A stretch of 14,400 nt of DNA from an uncultured bacterium. Lineage in GTDB: Bacteria > Patescibacteriota > Saccharimonadia > Saccharimonadales > Saccharimonadaceae. A model generated the notes under the pieces. That model was not told the DNA's origin, did not search any database, and saw only the letters and a list, made by a program, of their open reading frames with translations. A program made the position numbers and the translations under genes. Shown here piece by piece: positions 1 to 7,242 of the stretch. Within the stretch, counting starts at the first letter, position 1, and the number at the start of each line of letters is the position of its first letter. The stretch covers positions 1 through 14,400 of the forward strand of contig CAIOSL010000052.1 of NCBI GenBank assembly GCA_903861015.1, in the 5' to 3' direction.

Positions 1-528
1 CGCGGTTTCATCACCGCTAACCGAGAAACGAAAATTTATAACATTCTTGGACACTAAACTGGACGAAGCACTTTGAATAGTCGTGTCGGCGGTCAATGAT
101 TCTACACCAATAACTGGGTCAACCTGCAATGAGTTAAGGGTTAGTTTGGGTATGCCAGCTAGTAGCTTGTTTTGAATCGAAGCACCCAACGCTAATGAGT
201 TGGCCTCGGATGGCAGCGCGTCCAAAATAACCTGAATCGCCTGATCGTCAGATGAGGCTTTAGAATCGATCAATGCCTGGTTGGTATCCAGGACCCTTAT
301 CTTTGATTCAAGATCACTAATATTGGAATTGTCGGCCTTTAGCGTACTGACCGTCTTGGCCTTCTCTGCCAAAACCCGCTCGTTAAACATCAGCATCTGG
401 GTCAAAAAGATAGTCACCACCAAAGCAAAACCAAAAACAATCGACATACCCGCCACCCACAAAAACATTGCTCGGTTGGCCATGGCTATCTGGGTACGTT
501 TACGAAGTGCTAGGTTTTTTTGTTGCAT
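1..528 (-). CDS. pilO: PilO-like type IV pilus alignment protein, 3' end outside window
   Basis: The reading frame opens with ATG at 528 and stays open through position 1, giving 176 visible residues; the C-terminus lies beyond the left edge. Topology is that of a PilO-type protein: a short basic cytoplasmic start (residues 1-20), one membrane segment (about 21-48), a heptad-like charged stretch (about 49-95) suggesting a coiled coil, then the start of an extracytoplasmic domain. In known systems PilO pairs with PilN through such coiled coils and links the pilus base to the envelope. A strong Shine-Dalgarno (GGGAGGT, 536-542) sits 7 nt before the ATG, inside the end of pilN, and only 1 nt separates the two genes. 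PilO sequences diverge strongly, so the name rests mainly on topology and on the M-N-O order. An unrelated single-pass protein of the same operon cannot be excluded. Confidence 0.68.
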   Translation of the reverse strand, partial: MQQKNLALRKRTQIAMANRAMFLWVAGMSIVFGFALVVTIFLTQMLMFNERVLAEKAKTVSTLKADNSNISDLESKIRVLDTNQALIDSKASSDDQAIQVILDALPSEANSLALGASIQNKLLAGIPKLTLNSLQVDPVIGVESLTADTTIQSASSSLVSKNVINFRFSVSGDETA

Positions 529-529
529 A

Positions 530-1261
530 TTACTGACCTCCCGTTGTCAAATCTTTAGCCCGATCGACAAATATGCTTTTTGGTACGCCCAAATACGAAT
601 CTGTAGCGTTACCGCTGGTCGATATGCTTATTGAGAAATTACCCAGCAGCGGCGCAAATAATTCTTTAGCATACGTAAAACTAATCGTAAACCTCAATAC
701 CTTAGCACCCGAGGTGTCCTCGCCGTAACTAGTATTACTGGTGCTTACGTCTGATGCTATAATCACTTGCTGTTCCGTGTTGCTGCTGTCGGTGTATTTA
801 ACTTTGGCACCTTCGATTGTCTTGCGGAAAACTTCAACCGCCGCATAACTGTTAGCAGCTTGGCCTTCGATTGTAATCTTGCTGTCATCGGTGTTAATTA
901 GCAAACTAGAAACTTTGATGTCGTTAGGCGCCGGCGGAATAATAGCTGCCAGCAAATTAAATACCCTGGAGGTGTCTTTTTTACTGTTGTTGATACTGGA
1001 TATCTTGGTTAGCTGGTTTTGGATAGTTAATGTCTTGGATAGGTCAGCCACACCCGACAGCTGGCTGCTGCGAGTCTTGATGTCGTTGTCGGCCAAATTG
1101 CCCCGGACCGCCTGAACAGTGAAAACATACACTAACAAGGTCGATACAACTGCTACCGACACCACGCCAACCACAATACAACCAGCAATAACTCGCGAGC
1201 GAATCATTTGGGCTTTGATAAGTTCTTGTTTTATGTCAGGAGCAAGATTGATCTCGATCAT
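530..1261 (-). CDS. pilN: PilN-like type IV pilus inner-membrane protein
   Basis: A bitopic protein of 243 residues. It starts with the motif IEINLAP (residues 2-8), matching the INLLP-type cytoplasmic motif by which PilN proteins bind a groove of PilM. A membrane segment follows (about 25-48), then a helical stretch (about 50-90) and a periplasm-facing domain with alternating beta/alpha pattern (about 105-225). Length is close to the family norm of roughly 200-250. I chose ATG at 1261, which overlaps the pilM stop by one base (TGATG), a usual coupling arrangement. A GTG one codon earlier (1264) is the alternative and changes only one residue. AGAGG about ten bases upstream, inside pilM, can serve as ribosome binding site. 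The role inferred is joining cytoplasmic PilM to PilO across the membrane. Confidence 0.82.
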   Translation of the reverse strand: MIEINLAPDIKQELIKAQMIRSRVIAGCIVVGVVSVAVVSTLLVYVFTVQAVRGNLADNDIKTRSSQLSGVADLSKTLTIQNQLTKISSINNSKKDTSRVFNLLAAIIPPAPNDIKVSSLLINTDDSKITIEGQAANSYAAVEVFRKTIEGAKVKYTDSSNTEQQVIIASDVSTSNTSYGEDTSGAKVLRFTISFTYAKELFAPLLGNFSISISTSGNATDSYLGVPKSIFVDRAKDLTTGGQ

Positions 1262-2307
1262 CACTTATTTTTCCTCTCGGCCAGCCCGATGACTGTCGCA
1301 AACTCGGAGGCAATTGACCCCAGTTGTTGTTGGTCTGCCGCTGCTACGTGGACTCTTTGCCATGGATTAGCCACCCCAGAGGCCACCCCAGTTTTGGCAG
1401 TGATATATTCGCCAAAACGCGGCACGATAGCAGCAAAGCCCGACAACAAAATACCGCCAACCGGTGTGTTTGGATACCTGGTCTGGAAGAATTTAATCGA
1501 TTTAATAAGTTCGGCGGCGAAGTTATCCAAAGTACTCTCAATCGAGCGATAAACCTGACCCTCTAGCCTATCGGGCGCCAGACCAAACTTCAAGATAAAC
1601 TGTCTGGCCTGATCGTCCTGAACATTCAAGTTTTGAACGGCGACTTTGATCAGAGTTCTGAGGCCCGTCGGAATTGTCCTGACCAGCCGTGGGCTGCCGC
1701 CAAAAGTGATCGCCAAGTCAGTTGACCTCTCACCCATATCAATAATCAACCGGGCGTCCTGTATGCCACCTGGCAGCAACGACCGCACCATAGCAATTGG
1801 GTCGGGTTCGGCAGCAATCACATTAAAGCCAAGACCTTCGATAAACTCCAAACGTTCCTCGGTGTAGCTGTTGGCGGTACTAGCCAACAATACTTCTTGT
1901 TGCTTGGGGTCATGCAGCGATTGCCCCAACAACGCCCAATCTACCTTGGTTTCGTCAGCCGCCATCGGTATGTATTGGTCAATCTGGTATTTAATCGTAC
2001 TACGCAGCTCGGCTTCGCTCATCATCGGCACATCAATAACCGTCGTAAAGGTTTTGTTCGAAGGCAAGCCAATAACAACATTTTTGGTCTTGATGCCACT
2101 TTGGCCAACCGCCGTCATAATCACCTCGCCCAAACGACGTAAGCCCTCGGCCGAATCATTACCCGTAAGCTTATCGTCAACCGGCGCATAACCATAGTGT
2201 TGCAAAGCCCAATTATCGGGGCCGGCTTGAGACAGCTGTACTACACGCACCGCATTGGTGCCGATATCTAGCGCAAAAAAGTCGCCCAGTCCCTTTAGTA
2301 ATGCCAT
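1261..2307 (-). CDS. pilM: PilM, actin-like ATPase of the type IV pilus platform
   Basis: The protein has 348 residues, the usual PilM length of about 350, and no membrane segment. The actin/FtsA-fold nucleotide-site motifs are visible: the N-terminal phosphate-1 loop FFALDIGTNAVRVVQL (residues 11-26), a conserved VVIGLPSNKTFTTV stretch (about 78-91), the phosphate-2 loop RLIIDMGERSTDLAI (about 186-200), and an adenosine-type motif GGILLSGFAAIVPRF (about 284-298). PilM is a cytoplasmic adaptor that binds the N-terminus of PilN and helps position the pilus motor. It is the first gene of the M-N-O set here. ATG at 2307 is preceded by AAGAGGC 4-5 bases upstream. A TATAAT-like box lies just before it, and the gap to the upstream surface-protein gene is only 54 bp, so it may be expressed both from its own promoter and by read-through. 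Confidence 0.9.
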   Translation of the reverse strand: MALLKGLGDFFALDIGTNAVRVVQLSQAGPDNWALQHYGYAPVDDKLTGNDSAEGLRRLGEVIMTAVGQSGIKTKNVVIGLPSNKTFTTVIDVPMMSEAELRSTIKYQIDQYIPMAADETKVDWALLGQSLHDPKQQEVLLASTANSYTEERLEFIEGLGFNVIAAEPDPIAMVRSLLPGGIQDARLIIDMGERSTDLAITFGGSPRLVRTIPTGLRTLIKVAVQNLNVQDDQARQFILKFGLAPDRLEGQVYRSIESTLDNFAAELIKSIKFFQTRYPNTPVGGILLSGFAAIVPRFGEYITAKTGVASGVANPWQRVHVAAADQQQLGSIASEFATVIGLAERKNK

Positions 2308-2317
2308 ATTGCCTCTT

Positions 2318-2347
2318 ATTATACATAAGCATTAGCTTTAAAAGCAA
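2318..2347 (-). promoter_or_regulatory. Candidate promoter of pilMNO
   Basis: In the 54-bp gap before pilM the minus strand carries a perfect TATAAT (2318-2323), with a weak -35 candidate TTGCTT (2342-2347) at 18-bp spacing. Transcription would begin near 2311, leaving a leader of only about five bases, so the AAGAGGC in front of the ATG would be mostly outside the transcript. Either this is a near-leaderless promoter or the box is a chance match and pilM is read from upstream. The -35 matches the consensus at only three of six positions. Confidence 0.35.
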
Positions 2348-2361
2348 GCCAAAACTAAATA

Positions 2362-4620
2362 TTAAAACCTTGGTGGCAATTCGGTCGTATGAACGGTCTG
2401 AATATGACCGTTGCTAATCGCCCGGGCGTAAGACCACAAATAGGCATCGGGGCGCAGATTAAAGATTTCGGCAGGATCACCACTGGCCGCACCGGTACCC
2501 GATCCGGCAGTACGACGCAAGTATAGTTTTTGAGCCATAACCGGCCCGTTAACCGTTAGTAGCTGGTCGCAAATACTAGAAGTTAATGCCGCCGCCAAAG
2601 TAACCGTCGAGCAAGTGTTGATACCGCCATCGGCTACCAACCAGGCGTCAACACGCGTTACATTGTTCGGAATATTGATATTCTTGGCAGTAATTACAAC
2701 CTGGGGTATGTCGTTAATAGAATTAAGCGTCGCGCCCGTGTAGTTAATATCACCAGTTATAGTAACGTCGGCCATTGGCGCGTTAATAACTATCCACTGA
2801 CCTTTGTTAATAACCTTACCCGCCCCACCACCGGTAATCGAAATTGCGCCAGAAGCCGTATAGACGCCAGACAAATTATTTTTGCTGAGATCGATCAACG
2901 GATTAACACCCAAATTGCGGCCCAGGTCAGTATTGTTGACCGGGAAGCTGGCTGCAACGTTAGGTATCGCCCTAGAGCTTACATAATTACCAATCGAGGC
3001 GCCTGGGCAAGTTGAATTACCGGCATTTGTAAAACTAAGGCTGCTGTAATCACAAACCGTAGCATTTAACAGCCCAGGGTTAGCAAAGGCCGACCCCGAT
3101 GCCATACCACTGATGGTACCAGCTGCCACGATGCCGTATTCTGCCCAGCTTCCAAAAGTACGTTGCCCACCCATATCTTTGACTGACGTACTGGTCTGCA
3201 CCAGACCACCAGTTGCCAGGTCACCCCCCCAAATCTGAACTTTTGGCTTTTTGCCAATTACCATACAAACCGGCGTCGAATGCGCCCACTGATTGTCGCC
3301 ACTAGACCGCGGCTGGACCGAGAAGGCATAACAAATTTTGGTGCCGACTTCGTAATCACCCGAGGTCACAGAAGTTGGCCCGACTACTGCTCCACTCTGC
3401 CACGCCCCTGTCTCGCTAAAAACGCTGGTACCCGAACTGACGGTTGAGCACGAGGCATTTGGTAAGGCTTTAAAATATGTTCCGCACGGCGCAATTGGCG
3501 AATTGCCACCGGCAGCATTAGGCACCGCCTTGCTGGGCAGTACAATAATTTGAGTTATCTGCCACTGGGTGTTATTGCTTTTGGTTGGACCAGTATTAGT
3601 AATTGTCGGCGAAACGCTAAAAGTAGTATTGGCCTCAACCGCCCCCGAAACATTGGCCGATATAAACGGTGTTAAATTATAATTGTATGGCACAAATACA
3701 CAGGCCGCTGATGATTCGATTGACCCACTATCGTCCCAAGCAGCCGGCTTGGCGACGGTCGAACGGCACAGATTATTACCAACATCGTTCTGGGTGATGG
3801 CATAAGTCGAGGTATAAGATTGTGTTTTGCCGTTTGATGCGCCCGACGATAAAGTTTTGTCACTATCAGTCCCACTACCCAGACCACCGCTGTTATGATA
3901 ATGGTATTTGACCGTCTGGTCGGTTGAGTCAGGGCCCTTGTTTTTAACGGTGTGAGTCCAAGTAATAGTATTGCCTGGTGTGGCCGAAGCTACACTGACC
4001 GAACTATCAACTGATACGTTCCACTGTGGCGCCTTTGGCAGCTCCTTAATTGCACTACCAATAGGATTGGCGCAGGTGCGGTCTAGCGTATAGACAACTT
4101 TGCTACCATCATAAAACTTAATGGCCGCATCAGTGTGGCAACCGCCGGAATCCTTGCTGGTCCTTTTATAAAAGGCGTCGTCTTTTGCAGTACTTTGGTA
4201 ATAACTATTGGTCGTACAGTTATTGATCGTTTGATTCCATTTAATACCACCCTTGGCATCTAGACTTTTTAGCCTGGCCGACAAATCCGCCCAATCCGAA
4301 CTACTGACACTAGTACCGTCACCCGGTGCGTCACGACCCAGCATAGTATTAACCACAAAGGCAGCACCAACCTTGTTTTGAGTACCACTAGCCCCCTTCA
4401 AAAACGCGATTAGCTCATCCGCCGTATCAATCGAATTTTTTATACCGCCCTTGAGCACGTCGCTGTTGCCACTACTACTGACGCATTTGTTATGAAAATA
4501 TCCGCAACCATAACTGCGACCCATAAAAGCCTGGGCCGTATAATAATAACCCGAGGATAATACCACCGCTGCAACTACACCAAGAACAATCTTGTGGCGC
4601 CGCAAAAGATCGCTGATCAT
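2362..4620 (-). CDS. Large secreted cysteine-rich surface protein, copy B (unknown family)
   Basis: I do not recognise a named family. The product has 752 residues with a signal-peptide-like start (basic residues 7-10, hydrophobic 11-24, small residues to about 31). Visible regions are: an N-terminal domain (about 35-195) with motifs GYF, GAAFVVNTMLGRD and WADLSARLKSLDAKG; an extra beta-rich domain (about 198-312) resembling DUF11/CARDB sandwiches (PGNTITWTHTVKNKGP); a second sandwich-like unit (about 313-455, TITNTGPTKS); a conserved core PKVQIWGGD...FGSWAEYGI (459-496); a likely beta-helical stretch (about 580-665); and a C-terminal signature LRRTAGSG...GDPAEIFNLRPDAYLW ending TELPPRF. It has 15 cysteines and resembles the downstream half of its neighbour at 5223-7241 throughout. 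ATG at 4620 overlaps the TPR gene stop by 4 nt (ATGA), implying translational coupling. A surface adhesin or pilus-associated role is inference from secretion and position only. Confidence 0.85.
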   Translation of the reverse strand: MISDLLRRHKIVLGVVAAVVLSSGYYYTAQAFMGRSYGCGYFHNKCVSSSGNSDVLKGGIKNSIDTADELIAFLKGASGTQNKVGAAFVVNTMLGRDAPGDGTSVSSSDWADLSARLKSLDAKGGIKWNQTINNCTTNSYYQSTAKDDAFYKRTSKDSGGCHTDAAIKFYDGSKVVYTLDRTCANPIGSAIKELPKAPQWNVSVDSSVSVASATPGNTITWTHTVKNKGPDSTDQTVKYHYHNSGGLGSGTDSDKTLSSGASNGKTQSYTSTYAITQNDVGNNLCRSTVAKPAAWDDSGSIESSAACVFVPYNYNLTPFISANVSGAVEANTTFSVSPTITNTGPTKSNNTQWQITQIIVLPSKAVPNAAGGNSPIAPCGTYFKALPNASCSTVSSGTSVFSETGAWQSGAVVGPTSVTSGDYEVGTKICYAFSVQPRSSGDNQWAHSTPVCMVIGKKPKVQIWGGDLATGGLVQTSTSVKDMGGQRTFGSWAEYGIVAAGTISGMASGSAFANPGLLNATVCDYSSLSFTNAGNSTCPGASIGNYVSSRAIPNVAASFPVNNTDLGRNLGVNPLIDLSKNNLSGVYTASGAISITGGGAGKVINKGQWIVINAPMADVTITGDINYTGATLNSINDIPQVVITAKNINIPNNVTRVDAWLVADGGINTCSTVTLAAALTSSICDQLLTVNGPVMAQKLYLRRTAGSGTGAASGDPAEIFNLRPDAYLWSYARAISNGHIQTVHTTELPPRF

Positions 4621-5180
4621 TGCGCCACCCCATTCAAATCATCAATACTACTTTGGTACAAAACAACCGTGTCACTGGCGGTCTCGAGGGTTTTATCAAC
4701 TAACGAAATCGCTTTTTTGAAATATTCTATCGCCTTCACCTTATTGCCTTTCGACTCATAGACATGGGCAATAAACTGGGCCACGTTTTCATTGTCATAG
4801 GCTGCTTCCGCTGCCTTGGCCGACGACAACGCCTGATCATAATTACCGTCGTTATAATAAATCGAGGCTTGGTTAATCAACAAATCACTCTTTTGACTGG
4901 CATCGCTAGTAGTTTTGATGGCATCTGCGTAAAGATTCTGAGCCGAGGTCGTATCGCCATTATCGATCAAATCCTGAGCCTGAGAGTTAACTTCCTCGAT
5001 AGTCTTGAACACACTAACACTAGTCGACTTTTGGTTACTAAAGTACCACCAAACACCACCGCCAGCAGCCACCACAACCACCAACACGATCGCAGCAACA
5101 ATCAACCACATCTTGCTTAAATGGTATCTGGTCTTTGGCTTGGACCGAGCTGCACCCTGTTGTTGATCACCGTCATTCAC
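4617..5180 (-). CDS. Single-pass membrane TPR protein, copy B
   Basis: A 187-residue protein: a basic/polar cytoplasmic head (1-23), one membrane helix (about 24-47, LIVAAIVLVVVVAAGGGVWW), then about 135 residues of paired helices on the outer side of the membrane. At least two TPR-like units are readable, with the A-Y-x-x-G-x-Y/A-A spacing: NQASIYYNDGNYDQALSSAK (about 103-122) and AHVYESKGNKVKAIEYFKKA (about 137-156). A weaker third covers about 68-90. TPR domains usually hold partner proteins; the obvious candidate is the secreted protein encoded immediately downstream with a 4-nt overlap. The start is GTG at 5180, supported by AAGGA ten bases upstream and by the matching start of its paralogue at 7830. 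A bare TPR assignment says nothing about the exact function. Confidence 0.83.
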   Translation of the reverse strand: MNDGDQQQGAARSKPKTRYHLSKMWLIVAAIVLVVVVAAGGGVWWYFSNQKSTSVSVFKTIEEVNSQAQDLIDNGDTTSAQNLYADAIKTTSDASQKSDLLINQASIYYNDGNYDQALSSAKAAEAAYDNENVAQFIAHVYESKGNKVKAIEYFKKAISLVDKTLETASDTVVLYQSSIDDLNGVAQ

Positions 5181-5215
5181 AATAAAATATTCCTTATGCT
5201 ATACAGATTATAACA
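5181..5215 (-). promoter_or_regulatory. Promoter and leader of TPR/surface cassette B
   Basis: The minus strand carries an extended -10 element TGTTATAAT (5207-5215), followed by AGCATAAGGA, whose AAGGA is the ribosome binding site for the GTG at 5180. No good -35 is seen, as expected for an extended -10 type promoter. The element overlaps no coding sequence except that the preceding gene stops only 8 bp away. The same order of elements (GTGT, extended -10, AGCATAAGGA, GTG start) occurs before the paralogous cassette at 7831-7861, so the leader was duplicated with the genes. Confidence 0.55.
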
Positions 5216-5222
5216 CTTGCCG

Positions 5223-7241
5223 TTAGAGTCTTGGGGGTAATTCGGTATTATAAACTGTCTGAATATGGCCGCCAGTAAGTGATCGAGCATACAGCCACAA
5301 ATAAGTATCAGGCCGTAGGTTAAATATTTCGGCCGGATCGCCACTAGCCACACCGGGGCCCGATCCGGCAGTACGACGCAACCATAATTGATTGGCTATT
5401 ACAGGGCCATTAACAGTCAATTGATTGTTGCATTTATTACTAGTCAGTCGTAAATCAACTGGCGAAGAACTTAGCTGATAAGTTAAAGAGCCGGTATTAC
5501 ACGTCTCGACCACACCACTGGCCACTAACCAGGCATCAACATTGGTTACATTATTATTAATTACTATTTTGCTAGCTACTACAACCAGCTGCGGCAATTG
5601 AGACCCGCTAGTATATTTGTGACCATTATTGTCTGGATTATATGTTTGATTGCCGGCGATCGTAACAGTACCGCTAACCTTCAGGATAACGGATTTGCCT
5701 GGAGCCAAGTCACTCGGCTGTAGCGCTAGGTCACCATCGCGAATACCGATATACGTGCCAGGTGCAGCAATTAGATTATTGGCGATTACCGAATTAACGC
5801 CAATTGCAGTTCCGCCAGGAAAACTCGCCGCCACATCCGGCAATGACCGCGATGAGACATAACCACCAATTTGGTCACCCGTACAGGTCGAGTTACCAGC
5901 ATTAGTAAAACTGAGTGTACTATAGTCACAAACTGAAGCGCTCGACAGACCTCCGCTAAAAGCCGACCCGGAGGCCATGCCAATAATAGTACCTGAGGCA
6001 AATACACCATATTCCGACCAACTCCCAAAAGTCGCTCCGCTAATGTTATGCGAGGTACTGGTTTGGATCGAACCGCCAGATATTATATCGCTGCCCCAGA
6101 TCTGAACTTTGGGGCTTTTGCCAATCACTATACATGACGGAGCTGAATAAAACCATTGGCTATCGCTACTGGAATTTGGCTTAACCGAAAAAACATAGCA
6201 TATCTTGTGGCCAGTCGAATACTCGCCGGAATTACCAGAATAAAGGGCCGGATTGACACCATTCGGCCAATTACCATGCTCGTCAAATACAGTACCAGAG
6301 CCGGTAGTCGCTGGTGCACACGCCTCTACACCACCGGTCTGAATCGACCGTAAGTAATTACACGAGTCATCACCAGCCGGTGACTTCCCGGCGACTAAAG
6401 TAGGGTTCGTACCTGGAGGCAATACCACCTGAGTTAATTGCCAAGTTGTCGCCCTACTTTTTGTGGGCCCTGTGCTAGTTACATAAGGCGTAACCGTAAA
6501 AGCAGTATCCGGTTCCGCCACTTCGGGCGATATAGGTGAGACAAAAGGCGTCAACGCATAATTATACGCTGGCGGTAACGGTGTAATGTTGTTGTTACCC
6601 GCTATATTGGCGCACGGATACTCAATAACAAACATCATATTGCCGTTGTCGTCATTAAAGCGAACCACCTTGGTGTCTGTAGATACGCACTCCGAATGAA
6701 AAGAGTCGTCTGCCGTACCATCGCCCTGATAATACGCGTTAACACATAGGCCATTGGTTGCATGCCCCAGCGTAGTGCGCCACGCAATCCTGCCTTTAGA
6801 GTTAAGATCATCCAATCGATCGGTTAAGTCGGCCCAGTCCGCCCAACTGACTGTTGTCGTCCGACCCCCAAGGCTATCCCCGTTTAGACCAAGCATGGCG
6901 TAAACAATAAATGCCGAACCAGTCCGGTCCTGAGTCGAACCAAGTATTGAATTGCGATTTTGAAGTGTCGCAATAAATTCCCCAACCGGATTAGGATCGG
7001 TATTCTCTATTATAGGAAGAGCTCGTTTAGATCCGGATAAAATATGCAAAACCTTGCCAGGGTCAGCGCCACTAGTCGAATTAGTAAAATATCCACTGCC
7101 CAAACACCTGCCAAGAACCATATTACAGGCCGCCGCATTAGCCTGCGAGCCATTGAAAGCTACGGCGCCAACCGCTAATCCCAAGACGGTAACCAGCACG
7201 ACGATCATTTTAGTCGGAACTAAACGCTTTATACCATACAT
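5223..7241 (-). CDS. Large secreted cysteine-rich surface protein, copy A (unknown family)
   Basis: Paralogue of the 752-residue protein at 2362-4620, with 672 residues and no recognised family name. It has a clear Sec signal peptide: K5/R6 and K11, hydrophobic 12-29, and an ANAAA stretch near 34-38 suiting signal peptidase I. It keeps the GYF and WADLTDRLDDLNSKG motifs of the N-terminal domain (about 40-215), then passes directly into a sandwich-like unit (about 225-372, VTSTGPTKS); the first DUF11-like domain of copy B is absent. Core PKVQIWGSD (377-385), FGSWSEYGV (405-413), a beta-helix-like stretch (about 490-575) and C-terminus LRRTAGSG...GDPAEIFNLRPDTYLW...TELPPRL are shared. It has 13 cysteines, most of them aligning with copy B. 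ATG at 7241 follows the TPR stop by 1 nt (TAATATG), with GGTGGA upstream. Possible roles are adhesin, pilus-tip or S-layer-like protein; none is demonstrated by the sequence. Confidence 0.85.
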   Translation of the reverse strand: MYGIKRLVPTKMIVVLVTVLGLAVGAVAFNGSQANAAACNMVLGRCLGSGYFTNSTSGADPGKVLHILSGSKRALPIIENTDPNPVGEFIATLQNRNSILGSTQDRTGSAFIVYAMLGLNGDSLGGRTTTVSWADWADLTDRLDDLNSKGRIAWRTTLGHATNGLCVNAYYQGDGTADDSFHSECVSTDTKVVRFNDDNGNMMFVIEYPCANIAGNNNITPLPPAYNYALTPFVSPISPEVAEPDTAFTVTPYVTSTGPTKSRATTWQLTQVVLPPGTNPTLVAGKSPAGDDSCNYLRSIQTGGVEACAPATTGSGTVFDEHGNWPNGVNPALYSGNSGEYSTGHKICYVFSVKPNSSSDSQWFYSAPSCIVIGKSPKVQIWGSDIISGGSIQTSTSHNISGATFGSWSEYGVFASGTIIGMASGSAFSGGLSSASVCDYSTLSFTNAGNSTCTGDQIGGYVSSRSLPDVAASFPGGTAIGVNSVIANNLIAAPGTYIGIRDGDLALQPSDLAPGKSVILKVSGTVTIAGNQTYNPDNNGHKYTSGSQLPQLVVVASKIVINNNVTNVDAWLVASGVVETCNTGSLTYQLSSSPVDLRLTSNKCNNQLTVNGPVIANQLWLRRTAGSGPGVASGDPAEIFNLRPDTYLWLYARSLTGGHIQTVYNTELPPRL

Positions 7242-7242
7242 A

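Noticed and set aside
1262..1264. GTG start for pilN one codon before the ATG
   Set aside because: ATG at 1261 gives the normal TGATG coupling with pilM; the difference is one residue and cannot be decided beyond that.
2308..2361. AAGC-TAAT-GCTT stem before pilM as a terminator
   Set aside because: The stem is only four base pairs and no U-run follows.
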